Shown here: positions 7,625 to 17,023 of the stretch, one piece after another
How positions within the stretch are numbered: the first letter of the stretch is position 1
Layout: every line of letters starts with the position of its first letter
NCBI GenBank assembly: GCA_964558975.1
Contig: CAZLFQ010000001.1
Coordinates: 868,001-932,000 of the forward strand
DNA: 64,000 bases
From: CAZLFQ01 sp964558975
GTDB lineage: Bacteria > Pseudomonadota > Alphaproteobacteria > Rickettsiales > Midichloriaceae
Reading direction: 5' to 3'
Program-made: the position numbers and the translations under genes
Notes under the pieces: model-generated
What the model was told of the DNA's origin: nothing
The model's database searches: none
Seen by the model: the letters and a program-made list of their open reading frames with translations, nothing else

Positions 7625-10137
7625 ATAATGTTTATAATTTTATTTGGAACGTAGATAACTTTCTTAACTGACTTACCATCAAGTTGCTGTTTAACGCTAC
7701 CTAACTCTTTAGCCATATTCTCTACATGCTCCTGATTACTATTTGCAGGTACTTCAATAGTGCCTCGCATTTTACCATTTGTTTGTACCGCAACCACTAC
7801 TACATCATTAACCAAGTATTCAGGATTTGCAACAGGCCAAGAAGAATCAACCAAAGCTTCTTTGTGACCTAATATTTGCCATAGTTCTTCAGTAACATGC
7901 GGAACAATTGGGTTTAAAAGTTTTAAAGCAGCTTCCAAGCCCTCTTTTAAGACGCTACTTGGCAGGCTTTCATCAAACAAGTAGTTCGTAAATTCTCTAA
8001 TTCTTGCAACCGCTCGGTTAAAGTGGAATCTTTTCAGATCTTCAGTCACATTATGAATAGCTTGATGGATCACTCTGATCGCCTTACCGTGCTCTTCTGT
8101 AGAACCATTATCTTGGAAAGACACAATAGCTTTATACAATCTTGCAAGATACTTGAAACATCCTTCCACTCCAGCATCTGACCATTCTAAATCTCTCTCA
8201 GGTGGCGAGTCAGAAAGCAAGCAAAGCCTAGCTGTATCTGCTCCATAACGATCGATAATAACATTAGGGTCAACTACGTTTTTCTTAGACTTGCTCATCT
8301 TCTCAAGACGACCAACAACTACTTCTTCATTAGTTATCTTGTTAAAGGCTTTACCATCTTTCATTTCAACTTGCTCAGGTAACAGCCAAATACCAGATTT
8401 AGATTTGTAGGATTGATGTACAACCATTCCTTGCGTTAACAATGCTTTGAATGGCTCGTCAATTTCTAAATAGCCACATTTTTTCAAAGCTTTGGTAAAG
8501 AAGCGAGAATATAAAAGATGCAATACTGCGTGCTCAATCCCACCAATATATTGATCAACCGGCAACCAATAGCTTGCAGCTTTTTTATCAATAGCTTCTT
8601 CAGATTGAGGTGAGCAGTATCTTGCGAAATACCACGATGATTCGAAGAATGTATCAAATGTATCCGTCTCTCTTCTTGCAGGCTTGCCGCATTTAGGGCA
8701 ATTTGTGTGCTTCCAAGTTGGATGATGCTCCAACGGATTTCCAGGTTTATCGAAGGTCACATCCTCAGGAAGAGTTACGGGAAGTTGCTCTTTAGGAACT
8801 GGTACAGTACCGCAATCATCGCAATAAACTATTGGAATCGGACAACCCCAATATCTTTGCCTTGATACACCCCAATCACGAAGACGATATTGAATCACTC
8901 CTTCGCCGGCATTTAGTTTTTCAAGTTCTTGGATTGATCTTTTTTTAGCATCATCTATAGACAATCCATCTAAAAATTTTGAATTAATTATATTACCACC
9001 TTCGGTGTAAGCATGATCCTTGATATCTATTTCTACACCTTCCACTGGTTTTACAACTTGCAAAATTGGTAAGTTGTATTTAGTCGCAAATTCATGGTCT
9101 CTTTCATCATGTGCGGGGCAGCCGAATATTGCACCTGTACCGTAATCCATTACTACAAAATTTGCTACATATACTGGTAGTTCGATGCTTGCATCAAATG
9201 GGTGAACCGCAACCAAGTCTGTTTTAAAACCTTTCTTTTCAGTAGTTTCAAGAGCTTCTTCAGTAACTGCCATTGCGTCGCATTCACGCACGAATGCTTT
9301 TAATTTCTCATCATTAATTTCATGAAGGACTGGATGATGCCCTGCAATTGCAATGAAGGAAGCACCAAATAGCGTATCAGGTCTGGTAGTATAAATTTCA
9401 ACGAACTCATCCGTACCCTTGATCCTAAATTTCACTTTCGCGCCTTGTGACTTACCAATCCAATTTTCTTGCATGATCCGAACTTTTTCAGGCCAGTCCT
9501 TTAAATTCTTGATTTCTTCAAGTAGCTCATCAGCAAAATCTGTGATCTTTAAAAACCATTGCTTCAATCTTCTTCTTTCTATTTTAGCACCCGATCTCCA
9601 ACCACGACCATCTGCATCAACTTGCTCGTTGGCAAGTACGGTATTGTCGATTGGATCCCAATTTACTACAGACTCTTTTTGGTAAGCGATGCCATGTTTA
9701 AGAAAATCTATAAACATCGCTTGTTCGTGTTTGTAATAATTGGGCAAACATGTGGTAATTTCACGATCCCAATCATAAGTTATTCCGATTGGTTTGAACT
9801 GAGTTTTCATGGATTCAATATTTTCCAAAGTCCACTTTTGTGGATGAGTTTTATTTTCAATAGCGGCATTCTCAGCTGGCAAACCAAATGCATCCCAGCC
9901 CATTGGGTGCATAACATTAAATCCTTGCGCACGCTTGAATCGGGTTATTACATCTCCAATAGCATAGTTCCGCAAGTGACCAACGTGCAGCTTTCCAGAG
10001 GGATATGGAAACATTTCAAGCACATAATACTTTGGTTTTGAAAGGTCTTCTTTTGTTTTAAAAGCCCCGCTATCATCCCAAACTTTCTGCCACTTCTGCT
10101 CAATTTCTTTGAATGATTGGTTATAATCCTTTGTCAT
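7615..10137 (-). CDS. leuS: Leucyl-tRNA synthetase
   Basis: This 840-residue class I synthetase charges tRNA-Leu. It has PYPSGKLHVGH with the HIGH-type signature at residues 51-54, an editing (CP1) domain at about residues 225-420 with GCPAHDERD, and KMSKSKKN near residue 613. It also has a zinc-type insertion with CDDCG and CPKCG cysteine pairs, an anticodon-binding region, and a C-terminal domain ending in VNGK-like QTNGKMRG. The length is normal. It diverges from flhA across 124 bp, which must hold promoters for both; I could not assign confident -35/-10 boxes there. Confidence 0.98.
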   Translation of the reverse strand: MTKDYNQSFKEIEQKWQKVWDDSGAFKTKEDLSKPKYYVLEMFPYPSGKLHVGHLRNYAIGDVITRFKRAQGFNVMHPMGWDAFGLPAENAAIENKTHPQKWTLENIESMKTQFKPIGITYDWDREITTCLPNYYKHEQAMFIDFLKHGIAYQKESVVNWDPIDNTVLANEQVDADGRGWRSGAKIERRRLKQWFLKITDFADELLEEIKNLKDWPEKVRIMQENWIGKSQGAKVKFRIKGTDEFVEIYTTRPDTLFGASFIAIAGHHPVLHEINDEKLKAFVRECDAMAVTEEALETTEKKGFKTDLVAVHPFDASIELPVYVANFVVMDYGTGAIFGCPAHDERDHEFATKYNLPILQVVKPVEGVEIDIKDHAYTEGGNIINSKFLDGLSIDDAKKRSIQELEKLNAGEGVIQYRLRDWGVSRQRYWGCPIPIVYCDDCGTVPVPKEQLPVTLPEDVTFDKPGNPLEHHPTWKHTNCPKCGKPARRETDTFDTFFESSWYFARYCSPQSEEAIDKKAASYWLPVDQYIGGIEHAVLHLLYSRFFTKALKKCGYLEIDEPFKALLTQGMVVHQSYKSKSGIWLLPEQVEMKDGKAFNKITNEEVVVGRLEKMSKSKKNVVDPNVIIDRYGADTARLCLLSDSPPERDLEWSDAGVEGCFKYLARLYKAIVSFQDNGSTEEHGKAIRVIHQAIHNVTEDLKRFHFNRAVARIREFTNYLFDESLPSSVLKEGLEAALKLLNPIVPHVTEELWQILGHKEALVDSSWPVANPEYLVNDVVVVAVQTNGKMRGTIEVPANSNQEHVENMAKELGSVKQQLDGKSVKKVIYVPNKIINIICA

Positions 10138-10261
10138 GCGCTCTAACCCTAATTCTTATATTGCTAGCCTTATATCATAATTATCCCAAAAAAACAAAAT
10201 ATTCCCCTAAGCCACTAACTATGTTAGTAATAATTGTGGTGTAATTTTATCGTAATGAGAA

Positions 10262-12379
10262 ATGCGGATAGGCAATTTTGAAATGCCGATGGATAGAGCG
10301 TCATTGCTACTCAAGCTGAAAGGCTCGAAGCACCATCTTGACATCTTCTTTGCTGCAGGCATTTTGTGCATAATTGCAGTCCTTATTTTCCCAATCCCAT
10401 CTTGGCTTATCGACTTTTTGCTTACAGTGTCGATCTCATTCTCTGTAATTATTTTGATGACAGTATTGTTTGTAAACAGGTCATTGGATTTTAGCTCATT
10501 CCCATCTATTTTACTTGTTGTTACAATGCTGAGATTAGCTTTGAACATTTCATCAACTCGCCTTATTTTATCACAAGGACATAGCGGAACTGATGCAGCA
10601 GGGCATGTAATTCAAGCTTTCGGCGTCTTTGTAATGCAGGGCTCTGTGGTTATTGGAGCAATAGTATTTGGAATTCTAACTATTATTAATTTTGTTGTAA
10701 TAACAAAGGGTTCTGGTCGTATCGCAGAAGTCGCCGCTAGATTCAGCTTAGACGCAATGCCTGGGAAACAAATGGCAATTGACGCTGACTTATCCGCAGG
10801 GCTTATTGACGAAGATACTGCAAGAAAACGCAGAAAAGATCTTGAAGACGAAAGCACATTTTTCGGTGCCATGGATGGTGCTAATAAATTTGTAAGGGGC
10901 GATGCAATCGCAAGCGTCATAATAACATTAATCAATTTTATTGGTGGAATTGTCATCGGACTCGCTCAGAAGGGAATGACTTTCGATGCTGCATTAAAAA
11001 CCTATACCTTACTTACTATTGGTGAAGGACTGGTTGCGCAAATTCCAGCTCTTATTGTTTCAACCGCTGCAGGCCTATTAGTTACAAAGTCTGGAGCAAA
11101 GGGCTCTGCAGAAAAAGCTATATTTGAGCAAATAGGCAACTTCCCTCAAGCATTAGGAGTAACATCTGGGCTTTTAGTAGTAATGGCACTAATGCCTAGC
11201 ATTCCAGCGATTCCATTTTTAATATCCGCAATAATTACCGGATCATTAGCTATATCAATTGATAAAGCCAAAAAACGTACTCTAGAAGAAGAAATCATAA
11301 ATGCAGGCAAATCTAATAAAAATCAAGATTCTGCAGAATCTTCTAAAGATGAGGCCATGAATGAGCTACTGCAAATGGATAGCATTAGGCTTGAATTAGG
11401 TTATGAACTTCTACCTTTAATTAACTATACAAAAGGTCATAAAATCACCGATCAGATTAAAGCTTTGCGCAAACAAATTGCAAAAGATCTTGGCTTTGTA
11501 CTGCCGTCTGTACGCATTCAAGACAACATGCAGCTTGAATCGCAGGAATACGTTATTAAAATTAAAGATCTAGAATGTGGTAGAGGCACAGTCAGACCCA
11601 ACAAATTTATGGTAATGGATCCAAAAGGTGAGGATATTTCTATAATTGGTGAAGATACAAGAGAGCCAGCATTTGGTCTTCCTGCTAAATGGATTGATGA
11701 ACAATTTAAAGAAGAAGCTCTATTTAAGGATTATACAGTTGTAGATCCACCGACAGTGATCACTACACACATCACGGAAATTGTAAGAGAAAATATTACT
11801 GAACTTCTATCATATAGTGAGACACAAAAATTGCTTGATAGCCTACCTGACGAACATAAGAAATTGGTAACAGATATTATACCTTCGCAAGTTTCTATTA
11901 CAGCATTGCAGAGAATTTTCCAAGGATTATTAAGCGAGTCTATTTCAATTCGCGATCTTCCAACAATTCTAGAAGCTGTATCAGAAGCAACTACGGCATC
12001 AAGCAATGTGTTGAATATTATCGAGCATGTTCGAACACGCCTTTCAAAGCAAATTTGTTACTTAAACATGTCTGACAAAGGTTATGTTCCTTTCGTAATT
12101 CTCACCCCACAATGGGAACAAACCTTCATGGAAAGTTTAGTAGGCGGAGAAGAGAAGCAACTTTCAATGTCCCCAACAAAATTACAAGAATTTGTATCTG
12201 TAATTAACAAAGAGTTCGAAAGACAAGCCATGATGGGAGAGCTTCCAGTATTACTAACTTCACCAGCATTAAGACCATATGTACGCTCTATTGTAGAACG
12301 CTTTAAACCGAGCGTAGTCGTGATGTCACAGAGTGAAATCCATCCTAAAATTAAGATAAAAACAGTTGGTCAGATTTAA
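10262..12379 (+). CDS. flhA: Flagellar biosynthesis protein FlhA
   Basis: This 705-residue protein has the FlhA/LcrD layout: eight predicted helices within about residues 25-330, the conserved cytoplasmic loop (FSLDAMPGKQMAIDADL...GAMDGANKFVRGD), and a soluble C-terminal export-gate domain from about residue 360. FlhA forms the nonameric export gate of the flagellar type III system. No other flagellar gene is present, so function depends on genes elsewhere. The T3SS homolog LcrD/SctV is the alternative, but context and the N-terminus fit FlhA. The stop abuts the priA start with no gap. Confidence 0.93.
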   Translation: MRIGNFEMPMDRASLLLKLKGSKHHLDIFFAAGILCIIAVLIFPIPSWLIDFLLTVSISFSVIILMTVLFVNRSLDFSSFPSILLVVTMLRLALNISSTRLILSQGHSGTDAAGHVIQAFGVFVMQGSVVIGAIVFGILTIINFVVITKGSGRIAEVAARFSLDAMPGKQMAIDADLSAGLIDEDTARKRRKDLEDESTFFGAMDGANKFVRGDAIASVIITLINFIGGIVIGLAQKGMTFDAALKTYTLLTIGEGLVAQIPALIVSTAAGLLVTKSGAKGSAEKAIFEQIGNFPQALGVTSGLLVVMALMPSIPAIPFLISAIITGSLAISIDKAKKRTLEEEIINAGKSNKNQDSAESSKDEAMNELLQMDSIRLELGYELLPLINYTKGHKITDQIKALRKQIAKDLGFVLPSVRIQDNMQLESQEYVIKIKDLECGRGTVRPNKFMVMDPKGEDISIIGEDTREPAFGLPAKWIDEQFKEEALFKDYTVVDPPTVITTHITEIVRENITELLSYSETQKLLDSLPDEHKKLVTDIIPSQVSITALQRIFQGLLSESISIRDLPTILEAVSEATTASSNVLNIIEHVRTRLSKQICYLNMSDKGYVPFVILTPQWEQTFMESLVGGEEKQLSMSPTKLQEFVSVINKEFERQAMMGELPVLLTSPALRPYVRSIVERFKPSVVVMSQSEIHPKIKIKTVGQI

Positions 12380-14332
12380 ATGAAACTTAAGCCTGTTGGA
12401 GTGCTGCTACCTAAACCATTTGACCATCCATTCAGCTATCTAGCACCAGATAATACAAAGCTGGGAGACATTGTTAAAGTACCATTTAGAAATGATGAAT
12501 CCATCGGCGTAGTTTGGAGCAAAGACGATGGGAATAAAAAAAACCTAAAAGAAATTATTAAAGTTTACGACTATATTAATTACTCAAACCCAATGCGAAA
12601 ATTTATTGATTGGGTTGCAAAATATAACATGGCAGAAGTTGGCAAGATTTTAAAAATGTCACTATCTGCTGTTGGCTCAATTGAAAAACCAGATAAGTAT
12701 AAAATAAAGAAGGAGGCAGAAGAGAAAAACCTTGCTACTTTATCTGGTGTCCAAAGTGAAGTGGTCAAGAACATTTCAGAAAAAAAAGATTTCAATGTAC
12801 ATGTAATCGATGGAGTTACAGGATCTGGAAAAACTGAAGTCTATTTGCATTTGATTGACGAAGTTATTGCATCTGGAGGACAAGTTTTAGTATTGTTACC
12901 CGAAATTGTTTTAACATCGCAACTAATTACAAGATTTAAATCAAGGTTAGGAATTTCTCCGCTAGAGTGGCACTCCGAACTTGGCACAAAAAAACGCAAA
13001 CAAAACTGGCTTGCTGCAATTAATGGTGAAGGGCAGTTTTTTGCAGGTGCTAGAAGTGCGCTATTTTTACCTTATAAGAATCTAAAGCTTATTATTGTTG
13101 ACGAAGAACATGATCATTCTTTCAAACAAGAAGAAGGGGTTATATACAATGCGCGTGATATGGCAATTATCCGAGCAAAAGAAGAGAACATACCAATAAT
13201 TTTATGCTCAGCAACACCTTCAGTTGAAACTATTTTCAATGTTCAAAGCAAGAAATTCAAGGAATATAAATTGCCTTCACGATATGGCGTAGCAGTAATG
13301 CCTGAAGTTAGAATAATAGATATGCACAAACAAATGATTCCTAAGGGCAAATGGATCTCCTCCACTCTTAGAGATGAGATGAAAAAAACTTTTGAGCAAG
13401 GAAAACAAACCCTACTATTTATTAACCGTAGAGGATATGCCTCCGCGACATACTGCGGTAGTTGCCATGAAAAAGTTGGATGCCCTAATTGTAATTTCTT
13501 ATTAGTAGAACACCGAAGTAAAAAAATGCTTCAATGCCATTACTGCGGGCATAAAGTACCTACACTGACACAATGCCCTTTTTGCGGCAGTAGTGAAAAA
13601 ATCTATGCTATGGGCCCAGGTGTAGAAAGAATCGCAGAAGAAGTTAATGCAATTTTACCAGAAGCAAGAGTCGCAATTCTTGCGAGCGATACGACACCTG
13701 ATCGAAAAAATATTTCTGAACTTATTGATGATATTACAAACCATAAAGTTGATATAATTGTTGGCACGCAAATGATTACAAAAGGTTTGCACTTCCCTCA
13801 GCTGCATTTAGTTGGAGTTATAGATGCAGAAGGCGGCATTTTTGGCTGTGACATTAGAGCTGTTGAACGCACATATCAACTTTTACATCAGGTATCAGGT
13901 AGAGCTGGTCGTGAAAAAGATAAGGGAATTGTTTTATTGCAAACTCTTGAACCAGAAAGCCACCTACTTAAAAATCTGGTAGAAGGTAATATTAATGAAT
14001 TTATTCAATCAGAGTTGTTAGATCGGCAAGTTGCTAATATGCCTCCGTTCTCTCGATTAGCATTAATAACTGCTTCATCTTCTAACGAGATTGCAAATAT
14101 GCAATATATGCAAGAACTTGCAAAACACATGCCTGATGTTGAAGGTGTAAAAATTTTGGGACCTTCCCCATCACCAATGTTTGTGCTACGAAAAAAATTC
14201 CGTCATCGGTTTGTAGTTGTGGCAAATAAGAATATAAATATACAGAAACTAATTTCAGAGTGGCTGAAAAATTCTCCGCAACTTCGCAGTATAAAACTTA
14301 AAATTGATATAGATCCCTTAAGCTTTGCTTAA
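12380..14332 (+). CDS. priA: Primosomal protein N' (replication restart helicase PriA)
   Basis: This 650-residue SF2 helicase reloads the replisome at collapsed forks. It has an N-terminal DNA-binding domain (residues 1-100), Walker A GVTGSGKTEVY near residue 147, the DEEHD box near residue 240, and a cysteine cluster (CGSC, CPNC, CHYC, CPFC) at about residues 358-400 for two zinc ions. The C-terminal helicase motifs include GTQMITKGLHFP and VSGRAGR. The length is somewhat shorter than E. coli PriA, as in other reduced genomes. It directly follows flhA and overlaps the convergent esterase by 15 bp. Confidence 0.97.
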   Translation: MKLKPVGVLLPKPFDHPFSYLAPDNTKLGDIVKVPFRNDESIGVVWSKDDGNKKNLKEIIKVYDYINYSNPMRKFIDWVAKYNMAEVGKILKMSLSAVGSIEKPDKYKIKKEAEEKNLATLSGVQSEVVKNISEKKDFNVHVIDGVTGSGKTEVYLHLIDEVIASGGQVLVLLPEIVLTSQLITRFKSRLGISPLEWHSELGTKKRKQNWLAAINGEGQFFAGARSALFLPYKNLKLIIVDEEHDHSFKQEEGVIYNARDMAIIRAKEENIPIILCSATPSVETIFNVQSKKFKEYKLPSRYGVAVMPEVRIIDMHKQMIPKGKWISSTLRDEMKKTFEQGKQTLLFINRRGYASATYCGSCHEKVGCPNCNFLLVEHRSKKMLQCHYCGHKVPTLTQCPFCGSSEKIYAMGPGVERIAEEVNAILPEARVAILASDTTPDRKNISELIDDITNHKVDIIVGTQMITKGLHFPQLHLVGVIDAEGGIFGCDIRAVERTYQLLHQVSGRAGREKDKGIVLLQTLEPESHLLKNLVEGNINEFIQSELLDRQVANMPPFSRLALITASSSNEIANMQYMQELAKHMPDVEGVKILGPSPSPMFVLRKKFRHRFVVVANKNINIQKLISEWLKNSPQLRSIKLKIDIDPLSFA

Positions 14333-14974
14333 CCTCTTCTTTATAAAAGCTTTAGCGAAATCAATTGCTTTATGATCAATGCCATGCCCAAGACCAGATA
14401 TATAGTGGCTTTCGGCATTAATATTCAGCTCTTCTAACTTAGTTGCAGCCAGCTCCATTGCCTGAGGCGGCACAACATTATCTTCTCTACCATGCGTAAA
14501 TAAAACTGGTGGATTTGACTGCATCTCTGTTACGAGATTGTCATTTGAAAGCATGTACCCTGAAAATGAAATAACCCCTGCAATCTGCTCTTTTCTTCTA
14601 AGACCAACATACGTTGCCATCATAGCACCTTGTGAGAACCCAACCAAAAAAAGTTTGCTAGCTGGCAGTTTGAATTTTGCTAATTGCTCATCAATGTACT
14701 GATTGATTACTGGAGCGGCTTTTTTTGCTCCCGAGAGCATTGCTGCATCGCTTCTATCGATTAGACTATACCACTGATAACCGCCAAAAAAACCGCCCTC
14801 AAAAGGATATATCGCATCTGGAGAAACAAACACAGAATTTGGCAGCGCTTCTTCTAACTCTGGCGATAGCGACAGAAGGTCTTGGCCATTTGCTCCATAG
14901 CCGTGCAGAAAAATAACTAAATGGTCGGGATTTTTAACTCCATTTTGATATTGATAGCTTGTAAGTTTTTTCAT
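14318..14974 (-). CDS. Phospholipase/carboxylesterase family alpha/beta hydrolase
   Basis: This protein of about 218 residues matches the bacterial carboxylesterase/acyl-protein thioesterase family. It has an oxyanion segment (IFLHGYGANGQDLL), a nucleophile elbow GFSQGAMMA, an aspartate in THGREDNVVP and a histidine in SGLGHGID, giving a complete Ser-Asp-His triad. Physiological substrate unknown. In-frame ATG (15004) and TTG (15022) codons lie upstream, but the family N-terminus starts close to the ATG at 14974, which I chose. No strong ribosome binding site supports any of the three. Confidence 0.85.
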   Translation of the reverse strand: MKKLTSYQYQNGVKNPDHLVIFLHGYGANGQDLLSLSPELEEALPNSVFVSPDAIYPFEGGFFGGYQWYSLIDRSDAAMLSGAKKAAPVINQYIDEQLAKFKLPASKLFLVGFSQGAMMATYVGLRRKEQIAGVISFSGYMLSNDNLVTEMQSNPPVLFTHGREDNVVPPQAMELAATKLEELNINAESHYISGLGHGIDHKAIDFAKAFIKKRLSKA

Positions 14975-15068
14975 ATAAAAAGTATTTTTCAGGGATATTA
15001 ACATTTGCCGTTGTCTTATCAATGTTTTTCAAGCATATTTATAAAATAAAGATTTCCCCTAATTACAA

Positions 15069-16151
15069 ATGTTTTACTGGCTATACACGCAACTTATTGA
15101 AAGCTGTCCTTATTTGAATATCTTGAAATATATAACTTTCAGAAGTGGTTGCGCGGTAGCAACTGCGTTATTAATTTCTTTCTTACTTGGTGATAGATTC
15201 ATCCTATTTTTAAAATCTTGGCAAAGAGATGGCCAACCAATACGTGATGATGGCCCTCAAACACATTTGTCAAAAAAAGGAACTCCAACCATGGGAGGAA
15301 TTATGATTTTGATAAGCATAATTCTTTCAACTCTTTTATGGGCGGATCTTTCAAATAGTTATGTTTGGGTTGTACTGTTTGTACTAACTGCATTTGGCGT
15401 ATTAGGCTTCTTAGATGATTACAAAAAAATAAAACTTAAAAACTCAAAAGGTGTCTCAGGAAGACAAAAATTAGCTGTACAATTTACAGTGAGTTTGATT
15501 GCAGCTTTGATGATTAGCACGATTGCTCAAACCAACAATACACACATTGCATTCCCGTTTATAAAAGACTTCCTTTTGAATCTTGGCATCCTTTATTTTA
15601 TTTTTGTATGTATCGTAATTACTGGCGCATCAAACGCAGTGAATTTAACTGATGGACTTGATGGACTTGTCATTGGCCCAGTAATGCTTGTGGCACTTTG
15701 CTATGGCTTAATTTCATACTTGGTTGGTAACTCAGTTTTTGCAGAATATTTACAAATTCATCCCGTACCAAAAGCAGGAGAAATTATGGTGTTTTGTGCA
15801 GCAGTAATTGGAGCAGGGCTTGGCTTTTTATGGTATAATGCACAACCTGCTCAAATATTCATGGGTGATGTTGGAAGCTTAGCATTAGGTGGCGCCATAG
15901 GCACGGTGAGTGTTATTACAAAGCACGAAATTTTGTTGGCAATCATTGGTGGGTTATTCGTAATTGAAGCTGTTTCAGTTATGATCCAAATTTTCTATTT
16001 CAAAACAACCGGTAAGCGCTTTTTTAGGATGGCGCCGATCCACCACCACTTTGAAAAATTAGGTTGGAGTGAAACAAAAGTAGTGATGAGATTCTGGATT
16101 ATTGCTATAATATTTGCACTTATAGGAATGGCCACACTAAAGCTGAGATGA
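15069..16151 (+). CDS. mraY: Phospho-N-acetylmuramoyl-pentapeptide-transferase
   Basis: This 360-residue protein has ten predicted membrane helices. MraY attaches phospho-MurNAc-pentapeptide to undecaprenyl phosphate, making lipid I on the inner membrane. Signatures present: GTPTMGGIM, FLDDYKK (catalytic acidic pair), NAVNLTDGLDGL, and APIHHHFE near the C-terminus. It indicates peptidoglycan precursor synthesis in this organism. It is followed with a 4 bp ATGA overlap by a methyltransferase gene rather than directly by murD. Confidence 0.97.
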   Translation: MFYWLYTQLIESCPYLNILKYITFRSGCAVATALLISFLLGDRFILFLKSWQRDGQPIRDDGPQTHLSKKGTPTMGGIMILISIILSTLLWADLSNSYVWVVLFVLTAFGVLGFLDDYKKIKLKNSKGVSGRQKLAVQFTVSLIAALMISTIAQTNNTHIAFPFIKDFLLNLGILYFIFVCIVITGASNAVNLTDGLDGLVIGPVMLVALCYGLISYLVGNSVFAEYLQIHPVPKAGEIMVFCAAVIGAGLGFLWYNAQPAQIFMGDVGSLALGGAIGTVSVITKHEILLAIIGGLFVIEAVSVMIQIFYFKTTGKRFFRMAPIHHHFEKLGWSETKVVMRFWIIAIIFALIGMATLKLR

Positions 16152-17023
16152 AGCATCTTTACAAATTAATATTTGTCTTTTTTATTATGACTAATCAACT
16201 AAACGCTAAAGAACAAAACTCAGATTACATTCTGAGCACAAGCAGCATTGGAGCTAAAAAATTAGAACAACAACAAAAACGACTTGAATTAGCGTCTTTA
16301 AAGCAGTTACAAAAAGCTGGTATTAAAAAAGGAATGGTGATTTGGGATGTGGGTTGTGGCCCTGCGCTGATGACTGAGCAAATAGCATCTTTAGTTGGTG
16401 CAGAAGGCCATGTTTATGCTATAGATATTAGCGATGAATTTCTGACCCTTGGAAAAGAAAGAATTGCAAAGTCTGGTCTTAAAAATGTCACTTTTATTTC
16501 GGGGGATATCAGAAATATAGTCGCTTCAGATTTTCCGAAGGCAGATATAGTATACTCTCGTTTGGTTCTTATGCATATCAAGAATCCATCTAAGAGTTTG
16601 CAAAAAATGATTGAGCTATTAAAACCAGACGGGGTTATGTGTTTGCAGGAATCAACAATGAGTACTGCTCACTTATCTGTTCAAAACCAAGATGTAGAAG
16701 ATTTTTATCTAGCTATGATTGCTTTAGGTAAGTCAAAAGGTGGTGATTTTAATATCGGTAGAAAATTGCCGAGTATGTGTAGCGAATTAAACTTTCAAAA
16801 AATAGAGACATATACCAACCAATACAAATTAGATTCAATCTCAGCAAAATCAGCGATATTAGGTAGGATTGAGGAAATAAAAAGCAAATTAATAGAAGGA
16901 AACTTCGTCACCCCAGAGAAAATAAAAAAGTGGGAAGAAACCGTAAATTATTTGCCAAATGATGATTCTTTCTACTTATCTTCTGCGGAGCAAACACATA
17001 TTCTTGCGTGGAAAAAACAATGA
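16148..17023 (+). CDS. Class I SAM-dependent methyltransferase with N-terminal signal peptide
   Basis: This 291-residue protein has a Rossmann methyltransferase core: motif I VIWDVGCGPALM near residue 67, the acidic motif II in YAIDIS, and a post-core IVYSRLVLMHI segment. The first 20 residues look like a Sec signal peptide (KHLYK, hydrophobic LIFVFFIMT, cleavage near LNA), which is unexpected for a SAM-dependent enzyme. The ATGA overlap with mraY supports this start. An internal ATG at 16187 would give a form without most of the signal. It sits between mraY and murD and overlaps the latter by 4 bp. Substrate unknown. Confidence 0.75.
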   Translation: MKHLYKLIFVFFIMTNQLNAKEQNSDYILSTSSIGAKKLEQQQKRLELASLKQLQKAGIKKGMVIWDVGCGPALMTEQIASLVGAEGHVYAIDISDEFLTLGKERIAKSGLKNVTFISGDIRNIVASDFPKADIVYSRLVLMHIKNPSKSLQKMIELLKPDGVMCLQESTMSTAHLSVQNQDVEDFYLAMIALGKSKGGDFNIGRKLPSMCSELNFQKIETYTNQYKLDSISAKSAILGRIEEIKSKLIEGNFVTPEKIKKWEETVNYLPNDDSFYLSSAEQTHILAWKKQ

